A DNA stretch of 64,000 bases, from contig JACRPC010000021.1 of the NCBI GenBank assembly GCA_016214125.1, positions 97,001 through 161,000 of the forward strand. The letters are read 5' to 3'. Shown in pieces: positions 7,852-14,959 of this stretch. A model generated the notes under the pieces. The model had not been told where the DNA came from. It worked only from the letters and a program-made list of their open reading frames with translations, and did no database searches. How positions within the stretch are numbered: position 1 is the stretch's first letter; each line of letters starts with the position of its first letter. Made by a program: the position numbers and the translations under genes. Source of the DNA: Rhodospirillales bacterium (lineage in GTDB: Bacteria > Pseudomonadota > Alphaproteobacteria > Rhodospirillales > WMHbin7).

Positions 7852-8106
7852 ATGCCAAGAGCCTATTCTCAGGATTTGCGTGATCGGGTGATTGAAGCGG
7901 TGGTATTGGGTGGGGAGAGAAGCCGGCGGGCATTTCGCCGCTTTGCCGCTGGCCACGGCGGCACGCTGGATATCGACAGCGAAAAGGGCCACGGCACGAT
8001 GGTGGACACAATCGCCGCCTCCGCACTGTGTCCGTGCGCGAATGGCATTTCGGTGTCGTCGGGCGATTGTACTTGTCCGGTGCGCTGCCTTTGTGGCGCA
8101 AAATAG
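7852..8106 (+). pseudogene. Scrambled remnant: IS630-type transposase start joined to histidine-kinase end
   Basis: The open frame starts with the N-terminus of an IS630-family transposase (MPRAYSQDLRDRVIEAVVLG) and after about 30 codons switches without a frame break to GHGGTLDIDSEKGHGTMV, the G2-box region at the C-terminus of histidine-kinase ATPase domains. The remaining codons to 8106 match nothing I know. Neither protein could function. It marks repeated rearrangement next to the island end. Confidence 0.6.
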
Positions 8107-8177
8107 CTAAAGACATTCAAAGACATACGCAAATTATGCCGTCGAATCAATTGTTTGGATCAAACCATGAATATCGA

Positions 8178-8222
8178 CTCATAACCTGAAGGTCAGAGGT
8201 TCAAATCCTCTCCCCGCAACCA
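8178..8222 (+). other. attR-like 3' fragment of initiator tRNA-fMet
   Basis: Forty-five bases match the 3' part of an initiator tRNA: anticodon loop CTCATAA (CAT at 8180-8182), 3' stem CCTGA, a perfect T-arm (AGAGG-TTCAAAT-CCTCT) and CCCCGCA-ACCA. The bases just upstream (ATCGA) cannot pair with CCTGA, so identity begins at the anticodon loop. This is what an integrase leaves at the far end of an island inserted in a tRNA gene. The intact tRNA should lie beyond the left edge of the window. It is followed by a T-run. Confidence 0.8.
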
Positions 8223-8250
8223 ATTTTTCCGTACGTTCGCATTTGCCGAG

Positions 8251-8284
8251 AACGGTTGCCCTCCTTGAGGACGGCCTTACCGTT
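8251..8284. other. Stem-loop after the transporter operon
   Basis: On the minus strand AACGG...CCGTT enclose inner pairs GGCC/GGGC and TCCT/AGGA, giving an imperfect hairpin nine bases after the last ABC transporter gene. There is no U-tract on the transporter strand, so it may stabilise the 3' end rather than act as an intrinsic terminator. Confidence 0.3.
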
Positions 8285-8292
8285 GTCGAGGC

Positions 8293-9012
8293 TCATTCCA
8301 TCGACCCCAGATAGGTGGCAAAAACCCTTGGGTCGCGCGCCAGGACGTCCGAAGGCCCGCGAATGTCCACTTCCCCGGATTCGATTACGTAGCCGAAATC
8401 GGAAATCTCGAGGGCGGCCATGGCGTTCTGCTCGACCAGGAGGATCGATACGCCCTCTTGGCGAAGCCGGCTTACGATGGAAAGAATTTCCTGAACGATC
8501 AGCGGCGCCAGGCCCAGGCTGGGCTCGTCGAGCAAGAGAAGGCGCGGCCCCGACATCAGGGCGCGGCCAAGCGCCAGCATCTGGCGTTCGCCACCGGAAA
8601 GCGTATCGGCCCGCTGGTCGCGCCGCTCGGCCAGACGCGGGAACTTCGTACAGACGAAATCCAGACGCTCCTTGAGAAGCCGGCGGGGCAGCCGGCGCGC
8701 ATAGGCTCCCAGGCGCAGATTGTCTTGCACGCTCATTTCGCCGAACAGCTCGCGGCTTTCGGGAACCAGGCACAGGCCACGCTCGACGCGCGCCTCGACA
8801 TCGAGGCCGCCAATCTCTTCGCCTTCAAAGCGCACCGACCCGCTGGCCGGCAACAGCCCGATGGCGGCGGACAGAAGGGTCGTCTTTCCCGCGCCATTGG
8901 GCCCAATCACCGAAACGATTTGACCGGCCCCAAGCTCGAGCGAGATGCCGCGGACCGCCTCGACCCGCCCATAAGCGACATGCAGATCGCGGATTTCCAA
9001 AAGCACGGTCAT
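8293..9012 (-). CDS. ABC transporter ATP-binding protein, LivF-type
   Basis: A 239-residue ATPase with Walker [10 protein letters not shown] (about 37-45), the signature LSGGERQML, Walker [15 protein letters not shown] and the switch-His region LVEQN, all as in LivF of branched-chain amino acid importers. It energises uptake together with the fused permease-ATPase upstream; their genes overlap by ATGA (9009-9012). It is the last gene of the leftward transporter operon. The specificity is set by the binding protein at 11894-13063 and may not be an amino acid, because the operon continues into a molybdenum hydroxylase. Confidence 0.92.
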   Translation of the reverse strand: MTVLLEIRDLHVAYGRVEAVRGISLELGAGQIVSVIGPNGAGKTTLLSAAIGLLPASGSVRFEGEEIGGLDVEARVERGLCLVPESRELFGEMSVQDNLRLGAYARRLPRRLLKERLDFVCTKFPRLAERRDQRADTLSGGERQMLALGRALMSGPRLLLLDEPSLGLAPLIVQEILSIVSRLRQEGVSILLVEQNAMAALEISDFGYVIESGEVDIRGPSDVLARDPRVFATYLGSME

Positions 9013-10796
9013 GTGGAATGTCCAAGATAGGCGGAGCGCACGCCGGCGTCGGCGCGGGCCTCTTGGGGCGTGCCTTCGAACAGCTTGGTGCCGAAATTCA
9101 TCACCACCAGCCGATCGACCAGATTCATGACGAAGTCCATATCGTGCTCGACGATCAGCAAGGTGATGCCCTCGTCGCGCAGGCGGCGCAGCCGATCGGC
9201 AAGGTCCCGCTTTTCCTGGCGCCGCAGCCCGGCCGCCGGCTCGTCGAGGATCAATAGCACCGGATCGGTGGCCAGCGCCCGGGCGATTTCCAGCAGCCGC
9301 TGGGTGCCAAGGGCCAGGCTGCCCGCCAATTCCTGCTCGCGCCCGCCCAACCCGATGCGGTCCAATTGGCGTCGGGCCTCGGCGAAAATCCGCGCTTCTT
9401 CCGCCCGGTTGAGCGCCAAGCCGCCCTGCAAAATGCCGCAGCGCCCGCGCGCGTGCGCGCCCAACGCGACGTTGTCGAGCAGGCTCATCTGCGGCCGGAG
9501 CTTGACATGCTGGAAAGTACGGGCCAGGCCCATGCGGGCGATCGAACGCTGGCTCTTGCCGGTCACGTCCTGGCCTTGAAAGGCGATCCGGCCGCCGCTT
9601 AAGGGAAGCGTGCCGGAGAGCAGGTTGAACATCGTCGTCTTGCCGGCGCCATTGGGACCGATCAACCCCAGAATGTCGCCGGCGCGCAGTTCGAAACCGA
9701 CATTGTTGACCGCCACCAAACCGCCGAAATTCCGGGTAACGCCCTCGGCCGCCAGCAAGGGCGCGCCCCGCACCGGCAGAGCGCGCCGAGGCAAAGGCGG
9801 AACATCGTCGTCAACGCTCGTCTCGTCGGGCGGTTTGCGGACCAGCTCGCCTTGCCAGCGGACGAGATAACCGGCCACCCCCGCCCGCGCGTGATGCAAA
9901 AGAAGGAGAAAGAGAACGGCGAACACCAAGGTCTCAATCTGCGAGCCGCGGCGGGTGAGGAGCGGCAGAACATCTTGAAGTGCGCTCTTCAGAAGCAGCA
10001 CCAGTCCCGAGCCCAAAACAGCGCCGCTCAATTGTGCCAGCCCGCCCGATACCATCATGAACATGTAATCAATGCTGGCGTGCAACGAAAAGGGCGCCGG
10101 ACTGACGAAGCGGTTGATATGGGCGTAGAGCCAGCCCGCCAGGGCGGCAAAGAGGGCCGAGAGGACGAACAGCGCCAAACGGACGGCCCCAGCGTCGGCG
10201 CCAACGCTGGCCAGAAGAATGCTGCCGCCGCGTAGCGCCCGGATCACCCGGCCGATCCGCGAATTGAGCAGACAATAGGAAAAGGCGGCGGCAAGCCCGA
10301 CCAAACCCCAAACGAGATAATAGACCGAGCCGGAGGTAACCAGCTTCCAAGGCCCCAGGGCAAGCGGCGCGATGCCGGAAAGGCCGGAATGACGGCCCAA
10401 GGCCTCGACATTGCCGAACAGAAGGGCGATCGACAGGCCCCAGGCGATGGTGCTCATCGGAAGATAGGGGCCGCCCAGGCGCAGCGTCAGCACGCCGATG
10501 GCAAGCGCGCTGGCGCCGGTGATCGCCAGAGCGAACAGAAGGCCCAGCCAAGGCGAGAAGCCCAGGGACAGCGTGAACCAGGCGCTGGCGTAGGCGGCGA
10601 CGCCGACGAAGGCCGCCTGGCCGAACGAAACCGTTCCGCCGATCCCGGAGAGCAGCACCAGCCCCAGCACCACCAAAGCCGCCAAGCCGATGTCGTTGAA
10701 CAGCGAGATCGTGAAATTGCCGGCCAAGGCCGGCAGGATCGCCAAGACGGCGACCAGGCCGATCAGGCCCAGCCGGGCACGCGACAGACCCCTCAT
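9009..10796 (-). CDS. Fused ABC permease-ATPase (LivM-LivG)
   Basis: This 595-residue protein joins two subunits that are often separate. Residues 1-310 are the LivM-type permease with about ten hydrophobic helices and the family's conserved region [20 protein letters not shown]. After a linker of about 40 residues (330-350), residues 350-590 form the LivG-type ATPase with Walker [10 protein letters not shown], signature [15 protein letters not shown] and Walker [12 protein letters not shown]. The D-loop and LIVEHDMDF switch are intact. The stop overlaps the LivF start and the start overlaps the LivH stop, so all three are translationally coupled. Confidence 0.9.
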   Translation of the reverse strand: MRGLSRARLGLIGLVAVLAILPALAGNFTISLFNDIGLAALVVLGLVLLSGIGGTVSFGQAAFVGVAAYASAWFTLSLGFSPWLGLLFALAITGASALAIGVLTLRLGGPYLPMSTIAWGLSIALLFGNVEALGRHSGLSGIAPLALGPWKLVTSGSVYYLVWGLVGLAAAFSYCLLNSRIGRVIRALRGGSILLASVGADAGAVRLALFVLSALFAALAGWLYAHINRFVSPAPFSLHASIDYMFMMVSGGLAQLSGAVLGSGLVLLLKSALQDVLPLLTRRGSQIETLVFAVLFLLLLHHARAGVAGYLVRWQGELVRKPPDETSVDDDVPPLPRRALPVRGAPLLAAEGVTRNFGGLVAVNNVGFELRAGDILGLIGPNGAGKTTMFNLLSGTLPLSGGRIAFQGQDVTGKSQRSIARMGLARTFQHVKLRPQMSLLDNVALGAHARGRCGILQGGLALNRAEEARIFAEARRQLDRIGLGGREQELAGSLALGTQRLLEIARALATDPVLLILDEPAAGLRRQEKRDLADRLRRLRDEGITLLIVEHDMDFVMNLVDRLVVMNFGTKLFEGTPQEARADAGVRSAYLGHST

Positions 10797-11848
10797 GAGG
10801 GTATTTCCTCGGGCTCTTCCTCGGCATGGGCGGAGAGCGCCGAGCGCAAAATCAGCACCGGGATCAGCAGGCTGAAGACGATCACATCCTTCAAGGCGCC
10901 GCTCCAGAACGACGCGAAGCTTTCCACCAGTCCGACCGCCAGCGCACCCAAGGCGGTCAGCGGATAGCTGGTCAAACCGCCGATGATGGCGGCGACGAAG
11001 GCCTTGAGCCCGATGAGCAGACCGGAATCGTAATAAATGGTGGTCACCGGCGAAATCAGGACGCCGACGAAACCCGCCAGGAGCGACGCCGCGCCATAGG
11101 CCAGGAGCGAGGTGCGCGCCGGGCGGATGCCCACCAGCCGGGCGCCCACCCGGTTGACGGCGGTGGCGCGCAGCGCCTTGCCGGCCAGCGTGCGCTCGAA
11201 GGCAAGAAAGAAAAGGGCGCTCAAGGCGGCCGCCGCGCCGACCATCAGCACGACCTGCAGGCCGACCGAAAAATTATCGGTGATGGCGATCGATCCGCCT
11301 AGCAAGGGCTGGGTGCGCACGCCTTCGGGCCCGAAGAACAGCAGGCCCAGCCCGGAGAGCAGGAAATGAAGAACCAGCGAAGCGATCAGCAGCACCAGGA
11401 CCGAGGCGTCGGCGATCGGCTTGAGCGCCAAGCGCGCCACCAGGGGCGCCATCGGCATCGCCAACAGGATGGTCAGGCCAATGGCGAAGGGCATCGACAG
11501 ATCGCGCCCCGCCGCCCACCAGGCGAGCGCGCAGGCAATCCCGGGCGCCACGCCCCAGCCGGCCACCGCCATCGGAAGGCGGGCGAAGGCGCGCTGGCGG
11601 ATCAGCGATATCGTCTCGGCCGCCACCGCCAGCGCCGCCAGCGTGCCGACCAGTCCGATGGTGGCCGGCACCTTCTTGGCCTCGAACGCCGCTAAGGTGA
11701 GCGCGCTGAAGGCGGCGATGTCGCCGAAAGGAACGAAGATGACCCGGGTGACCGAAAAGATCAGCACCAGCCCCAACCCGGCGAGCAGATAGATCGCGCT
11801 GCTCGCCAGGCCGTCGATCGACAGGATCAGGGCCACATCCCAGGTCAT
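10793..11848 (-). CDS. ABC transporter permease, LivH-type
   Basis: A 351-residue inner-membrane permease with eight or more hydrophobic helices. The N-terminus (DGLASSAIYLLAGLGLVLIF) and the C-terminal cytoplasmic coupling region (LKAFVAAIIGGLTSYPLTAL) match LivH of hydrophobic amino acid uptake (HAAT) importers. It forms the membrane pore with the LivM half of the next gene, whose start it overlaps by four bases. The C-terminus is acidic ([11 protein letters not shown]). Transcribed leftward between the binding protein and the fused permease-ATPase. Confidence 0.9.
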   Translation of the reverse strand: MTWDVALILSIDGLASSAIYLLAGLGLVLIFSVTRVIFVPFGDIAAFSALTLAAFEAKKVPATIGLVGTLAALAVAAETISLIRQRAFARLPMAVAGWGVAPGIACALAWWAAGRDLSMPFAIGLTILLAMPMAPLVARLALKPIADASVLVLLIASLVLHFLLSGLGLLFFGPEGVRTQPLLGGSIAITDNFSVGLQVVLMVGAAAALSALFFLAFERTLAGKALRATAVNRVGARLVGIRPARTSLLAYGAASLLAGFVGVLISPVTTIYYDSGLLIGLKAFVAAIIGGLTSYPLTALGALAVGLVESFASFWSGALKDVIVFSLLIPVLILRSALSAHAEEEPEEIPS

Positions 11849-11893
11849 GCGCCTTCGTCTTGCGGCTTGCGGCCCGCTCGGAATCCTAAGGTT

Positions 11894-13063
11894 CTAAGGT
11901 TGCAGCACCCACTGGCCCTTGTCGAGCTTCACCACCACCGCCGAGCGCGAATCGGCGCCGTAGGGGCTTCCCGCCTTGAAGGTGAGAACGCCATGGGTCA
12001 CCGCCAGATCCTTGGTGGCGAAGATGGCGTCGCGCAGGGCGGCGCGGTATTCCGGCGTACCCGGCTCGATCTTGGGCGCCACCCGGGCGGCGGCATCGGT
12101 CGCCACCAGCCAGCTATCGAAGGCGTAGGCCGAGAAGGCATCGCCTGGCACCGCGTTGTGCACCGCCTGGTGGGCGGCGCGGAAATCGGCCGCCACCTTC
12201 TTGCTGGGATGGCTGTCGGGCAATTGCTCGGCCACCATCACCGGGCCGGTCGGCGCCAGCAGACCTTGACCCGAAGGGCCGGTGACGCGGACGAAATCGG
12301 GATTGATGATGCCATGGGTGCCATAGATGGCGCCCTTGTAGCCCCGCTCCGCCAGGGCGATGTAGGGTAGCGCGCCCGGGGTGCCGGCGGTGCCGCCGAT
12401 TACCGCATCGGGCTTGGCGGCGACGATCTTCAGCACCTGGCCGGCCACCGAACTGTCGGCCCGCGCGTAGCGCTCGTTGGTGACCACGCTCATGCCCGCC
12501 GCCTCGGCGCTCTTTTGCAGGCTGCCATAGGCGAGATCGCCCCAGGAATCGGAAAAGCCGATATAGCCGATGGTCTTCACCCCGGCCTTTTTCATGTGCT
12601 CGACCACGGCGTTGATCATCAGCGGCGCCGGCTGGGCGGTGGTGACCGCCCAAGCGCTGTCGTCGCCCGACAGCACCAAAGGCGTGTAGGAGATCAGCGG
12701 CACTTTGGCCTCGCGGCAGATGGCGGCGATCGCCATCGAGCCCGGCACGCCGCCGGTGCCGATGACGACGTCGACCTTCTCTTCGTCGATCAGCTTGCGG
12801 GCGGCGCGCGCCGAGGCGGAGGGATCGGAGGCGTCGTCGAGCTGAATAAGGGCGACCTTGCGGCCGCCCACTTCCGAGCGATATTTCAAAGCGGCCTGGA
12901 TGCCGCGCGAGGTCGGCACGCCTTGCGAGGCGATCGGCCCGGACAGCGGCGCGATGACGCCGATTTTGATGTCGGCCGCTTGAGCGCCGGGCGCCGTGAG
13001 AAGAAGGGCTCCGGCCAGGGCCGCCAACGGGGCGGCGGCGAAATGGGTGGATTGGCGTTTCAT
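11894..13063 (-). CDS. Periplasmic substrate-binding protein, LivK-type
   Basis: A 389-residue type I periplasmic binding protein. A signal peptide (about 1-29, ending in GAQA) precedes IKIGVIAPLSGPIASQG, the standard start of Leu/Ile/Val-BP-type proteins, and two Rossmann-like lobes follow (e.g. VDVVIGTGGVPGSMAIAAI and KTIGYIGFSDSWGD). It captures the substrate for the three-gene importer downstream. The pocket cannot be read for specificity. Its position beside a molybdenum hydroxylase suggests an aromatic or N-heterocyclic acid rather than a branched-chain amino acid; that is inference. Confidence 0.9.
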   Translation of the reverse strand: MKRQSTHFAAAPLAALAGALLLTAPGAQAADIKIGVIAPLSGPIASQGVPTSRGIQAALKYRSEVGGRKVALIQLDDASDPSASARAARKLIDEEKVDVVIGTGGVPGSMAIAAICREAKVPLISYTPLVLSGDDSAWAVTTAQPAPLMINAVVEHMKKAGVKTIGYIGFSDSWGDLAYGSLQKSAEAAGMSVVTNERYARADSSVAGQVLKIVAAKPDAVIGGTAGTPGALPYIALAERGYKGAIYGTHGIINPDFVRVTGPSGQGLLAPTGPVMVAEQLPDSHPSKKVAADFRAAHQAVHNAVPGDAFSAYAFDSWLVATDAAARVAPKIEPGTPEYRAALRDAIFATKDLAVTHGVLTFKAGSPYGADSRSAVVVKLDKGQWVLQP

Positions 13064-13111
13064 GTTCCCAGTCTCCTTATCGTGGTTCGGTGTTTGGACG
13101 GTGGCCCTTGG

Positions 13112-13618
13112 TCAGGCCCGTTTCATAGACTCCTCAAGCCCGCGCGTATCGGCCTCGGCGCCCTTTGGGGTGGCGCCGCCCAGATGCGCGATCAGATTGC
13201 GGGCGAATTCCTCCCACATCCGGTCGGCCTTGGTCTTCATGACGTTAAGGCCGAAGGTGCCCAACCGCCCGAGAAGCTCGGCCTTCACCTTGACGCAGAG
13301 CTCGGTGCCGCCGCCTTCTTGAGGCGTGAGAAAGACTTCGCTCACGCTTTTCAGCGAACTGGCGACCGAGCGATCCTCGCCGGCGCTGTCGCTTCGCAGA
13401 TATTCCGGCGCCCGCATTTCGGCGACCCGGGTGCGAACCTTGAAATTGGCGCTGATGAAGGAAAGCTTGACCCGAATGTGGGCGACGTATTCGGTGTCGC
13501 TCACCACCTCGACCGACTGCATGCCCGGCACGCAAGCCGCCATGATCCGGGGATCGAGCAGCACCGCCCACAAACGCTGGGCCGGAACCGGGACAAGAAG
13601 GGACTTCTCAACGTCCAT
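13112..13618 (-). CDS. CoxG-like SRPBCC-fold protein
   Basis: A 168-residue START/Bet v1-like (SRPBCC) protein of the carbon monoxide dehydrogenase subunit G group, typified by the opening MDVEKSLLVPVPAQRLWAVL and the CVPGMQSVE region, then YVAHIRVKLSFISANFKV. CoxG-like proteins accompany many molybdenum hydroxylases and are thought to help assembly or membrane recruitment. The ATG at 13618 lies inside the end of the 2Fe-2S gene, an 11-base overlap, so it is part of the operon. A longer frame to 13654 has no better start signal. Confidence 0.8.
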   Translation of the reverse strand: MDVEKSLLVPVPAQRLWAVLLDPRIMAACVPGMQSVEVVSDTEYVAHIRVKLSFISANFKVRTRVAEMRAPEYLRSDSAGEDRSVASSLKSVSEVFLTPQEGGGTELCVKVKAELLGRLGTFGLNVMKTKADRMWEEFARNLIAHLGGATPKGAEADTRGLEESMKRA

Positions 13619-14084
13619 GCATCTTCTCCGCCGCGTTCTTGACCGAATCGACAATGCCCTGGTAGCCGGTGCAGCGGCAGAGATTGCCCGACAGACCCTC
13701 GCGGATTTCCTCCTCGCTGGGCGATGGGTTCCGGCTCAAAAGGTCGTGCGCCGCCATCAGAAAGCCCGGCGTGCAATAGCCGCATTGCAGCCCACCCTGC
13801 TCCATGAAACTGGTTTGCAACGGGTGCAGGTTTGTGCCCTGGCCCAAGCCCTCGACCGTGGTAACGCTGCGCCCGTCGGCCTGGACCGCCAGATTGAGGC
13901 AGGATTTGACGACCTCGCCGTCGATCAGCACCGAACAGGCGCCGCAGGTGCCGGTCTCGCAGCCGCGTTTGGTGCCGGTAAGGAGAAGATCGTCGCGCAG
14001 GAAATCCGCCAACAGGCGCTTGGCGGGCACCTCGACCGCATGGGCCTCACCGTTTACGGTGACGTTGATGACATGCTTGCTCAT
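13608..14084 (-). CDS. Molybdenum hydroxylase, [2Fe-2S] subunit (CoxS/XdhC-type)
   Basis: A 158-residue electron-transfer subunit. Cysteines C42, C47, C50 and C62 hold the plant-type [2Fe-2S] cluster; C101, C104, C136 and C138 (in QCGYCTPGF and LCRCTGY) hold the second cluster near the molybdopterin. This full set is the signature of xanthine dehydrogenase-family small subunits. It passes electrons from the molybdenum site of the large subunit to FAD in the medium subunit. It overlaps both neighbours, so the three subunits are made from one mRNA in the order large-medium-small. Confidence 0.92.
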   Translation of the reverse strand: MSKHVINVTVNGEAHAVEVPAKRLLADFLRDDLLLTGTKRGCETGTCGACSVLIDGEVVKSCLNLAVQADGRSVTTVEGLGQGTNLHPLQTSFMEQGGLQCGYCTPGFLMAAHDLLSRNPSPSEEEIREGLSGNLCRCTGYQGIVDSVKNAAEKMHGR

Positions 14085-14959
14085 GCCTGGGCCCCCTTCC
14101 AATCCAGCCCGAACGCCTCGGCGACGGCCCGCTTGGCGATCACGCCGACGATGGCGCGGCGAAACGCGCCATCGCCCCGCAGGTCCGATATCGGCGTGAT
14201 CTCCTGGGCCAGGCGTCGACCCGCCTCGGCCGCCACCTCGAGCGTCACCGTCTTTCCGGTTAGGTATTCGCCGGCTTTGGCAGCAATGCACGGAACGGCC
14301 GTTGCGGCGCCCACCACCAGACGGGCCCTCGTGCAGACCGCCCCCTTCCTTTCGACCACCAGCGCCAGATTGGCGACCGGCCGGTGCTCGGCGGCGGTGC
14401 GCAGGTGGCGGACATAGATGCCCCGCGATCCCGGCGCCGGCGGCGGAACGCGAATTTCCTTGAGAATTTCCGAAGCGCCGAGCGCGGTGGCGTAGTAATC
14501 GACCAGGAAATCCTCGATCGCCAAAGTCCGTTCGCCGTCGGGGCCGGCCAACACCACGCTGGCCCGGAGGGCCATCAGGGCGGTTGGCGGATCGGTGGCC
14601 GGATCGGCGTAACAAAGATTGCCGCCCAGCGTGCCTTGATTGCGCACCTGCGGATTGGCCATCCGCGCCGCCATGTGGGCCAGCATCGGAGTGTGTGTGC
14701 GCAGCTCGGGGGAACGGGCGAGATCGGTGTGCCGGGCAAGCGCGCCGACCCGCAGACCATGCTGGGAATCGAAAGCGATGGCGCGCAGGTCAGCCAGGCC
14801 GCCCAGCGCGATCACCGTCTTCGGGTTCACCAGACGTTGGCGCATGCCGAGCAGAAGGGCGGTGCCGCCAGCGAACAGGCAGGCCTCCTCGCCCAGGCTG
14901 GACCGCATGGCAATCGCCTCGGCCAGCGTGGCGGGCTTGAGAAAATCGAAATCACGCAT
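14081..14959 (-). CDS. Molybdenum hydroxylase, FAD-binding subunit (CoxM-type)
   Basis: A 292-residue subunit of the vanillyl-alcohol-oxidase FAD fold. FAD-binding motifs are CLFAGGTALLLGMRQR (about 27-42) and NQGTLGGNLCYADPATDPP (about 107-125), and the C-terminal CO-dehydrogenase flavoprotein domain follows. It receives electrons from the 2Fe-2S subunit and hands them to the final acceptor. The start at ATG 14959 overlaps the end of the large-subunit gene by eight bases and its stop overlaps the small-subunit start by ATGA. The longer frame to 15289 is an artefact inside the large subunit. Confidence 0.9.
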   Translation of the reverse strand: MRDFDFLKPATLAEAIAMRSSLGEEACLFAGGTALLLGMRQRLVNPKTVIALGGLADLRAIAFDSQHGLRVGALARHTDLARSPELRTHTPMLAHMAARMANPQVRNQGTLGGNLCYADPATDPPTALMALRASVVLAGPDGERTLAIEDFLVDYYATALGASEILKEIRVPPPAPGSRGIYVRHLRTAAEHRPVANLALVVERKGAVCTRARLVVGAATAVPCIAAKAGEYLTGKTVTLEVAAEAGRRLAQEITPISDLRGDGAFRRAIVGVIAKRAVAEAFGLDWKGAQA

